Shown here: positions 5,362 through 5,450 of the stretch, one piece after another | How positions within the stretch are numbered: position 1 is the first letter of the stretch | Layout: each line of letters starts with the position of its first letter | Source of the DNA: Veillonella sp. AM51-8BH | Lineage (GTDB): Bacteria > Bacillota > Negativicutes > Veillonellales > Veillonellaceae | NCBI RefSeq assembly: GCF_003463825.1 | Contig: NZ_QSDY01000094.1 | Span: 1 to 5,450 of the forward strand | Length of the DNA stretch: 5,450 bases | Direction of reading: 5' to 3' | Notes under the pieces: model-generated | Databases searched by the model: none | Told to the model about the DNA's origin: nothing | The model's input: only the letters and a program-made list of their open reading frames with translations | Position numbers and translations under genes: made by a program

Positions 5362-5450
5362 ATGGCAACAAAGACACAGAGCCTTGCGCACACAAAATGG
5401 TTATGCAAATACCACATAGTATTTACACCTAAGTATAGACGTAAAGTTAT
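5362..5450 (+). CDS. tnpA: IS200/IS605-family transposase TnpA, N-terminal part only
   Basis: The 29 complete codons in the window read MATKTQSLAHTKWLCKYHIV followed by FTPKYRRKV, a signature N-terminus of IS200-group TnpA. The stretch W-x-C-K-Y-H-I-V-F-x-P-K-Y-R-R-K is the first strand of the fold. TnpA is a small (about 150 residue) HUH single-strand transposase that cuts and joins the element's ends through a tyrosine. The HUH histidines and the catalytic tyrosine lie beyond the window, so intactness cannot be judged. The ribosome binding site AAAGGTGA at 5348-5355 is six bases before the ATG and is held in the leader inverted repeat. Confidence 0.92.
   Translation, partial: MATKTQSLAHTKWLCKYHIVFTPKYRRKV

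Larger units (their letters stand above)
5224..5450 (+). mobile_element. Left end of an IS200/IS605-family insertion sequence, cut by the window edge
   Basis: The start of an IS200-type transposase gene is preceded by two GC-rich subterminal hairpins (5224-5248 and 5255-5271) in otherwise AT-rich DNA, then by a structured leader. Elements of this family carry no terminal inverted repeats and instead have short subterminal hairpins bound by the TnpA HUH enzyme, which fits what is seen. The exact left boundary is not determinable here because these elements make no target duplication and the right end lies outside the window. It sits about 17 bases after the terminator T-run, so it does not disrupt the transporter gene. 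Confidence 0.85.

Overview
The window looks like chromosome of an anaerobic, low-GC Negativicute, most likely Veillonella or a close relative. This rests on three things: AT-rich intergenic DNA, strong AGGAGG-type ribosome binding sites, and a complete lutABC lactate-oxidation locus, which suits a lactate-fermenting lifestyle. The genus is an inference from gene content and style, not from a database match. All genes read on the + strand.

Layout. Positions 1-530 are an AT-rich, repeat-bearing region without a convincing gene. It holds a perfect 77-bp tandem duplication (19-172), a second short direct repeat (280-325), a recurring 14-mer ATAACGATATGAGA, and a 12-codon mini-ORF behind a near-perfect Shine-Dalgarno sequence. 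Positions 531-3453 are the lutA-lutB-lutC operon, encoding three subunits of the iron-sulfur L-lactate oxidising complex. Its genes are tightly packed, and it ends in a strong hairpin terminator (3490-3522). Positions 3454-3728 carry that terminator and a good sigma-A-type promoter. Positions 3729-5119 encode a TcyP-like L-cystine/cation symporter of the DAACS family, followed by a UUCG-tetraloop terminator (5176-5207). From about 5224 to the window edge is the left end of an IS200/IS605-family insertion sequence. It has subterminal hairpins, a structured leader that can pair with the transposase ribosome binding site, and the first 29 codons of tnpA.

Two genes appear frameshifted. lutB loses its true C-terminus (about 43 residues) by what looks like a one-base deletion near 2594. 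The transporter changes frame near 3837, also consistent with one missing base. Restoring one base in each gives family-typical lengths (481 and 463 residues), and in lutB also a TAATG stop/start overlap with lutC. These are either assembly or sequencing indels or real recent lesions; the sequence alone cannot decide.

Function. LutA, LutB and LutC together oxidise L-lactate to pyruvate in the cytoplasm, feeding electrons through Fe-S clusters. The cystine transporter is a separate transcription unit with no obvious functional tie beyond possible sulfur supply. I see no clearly new system. The observations most worth a second look are the leader repeats, the mini-ORF, the paired frameshifts and the RNA-level control architecture of the IS left end.
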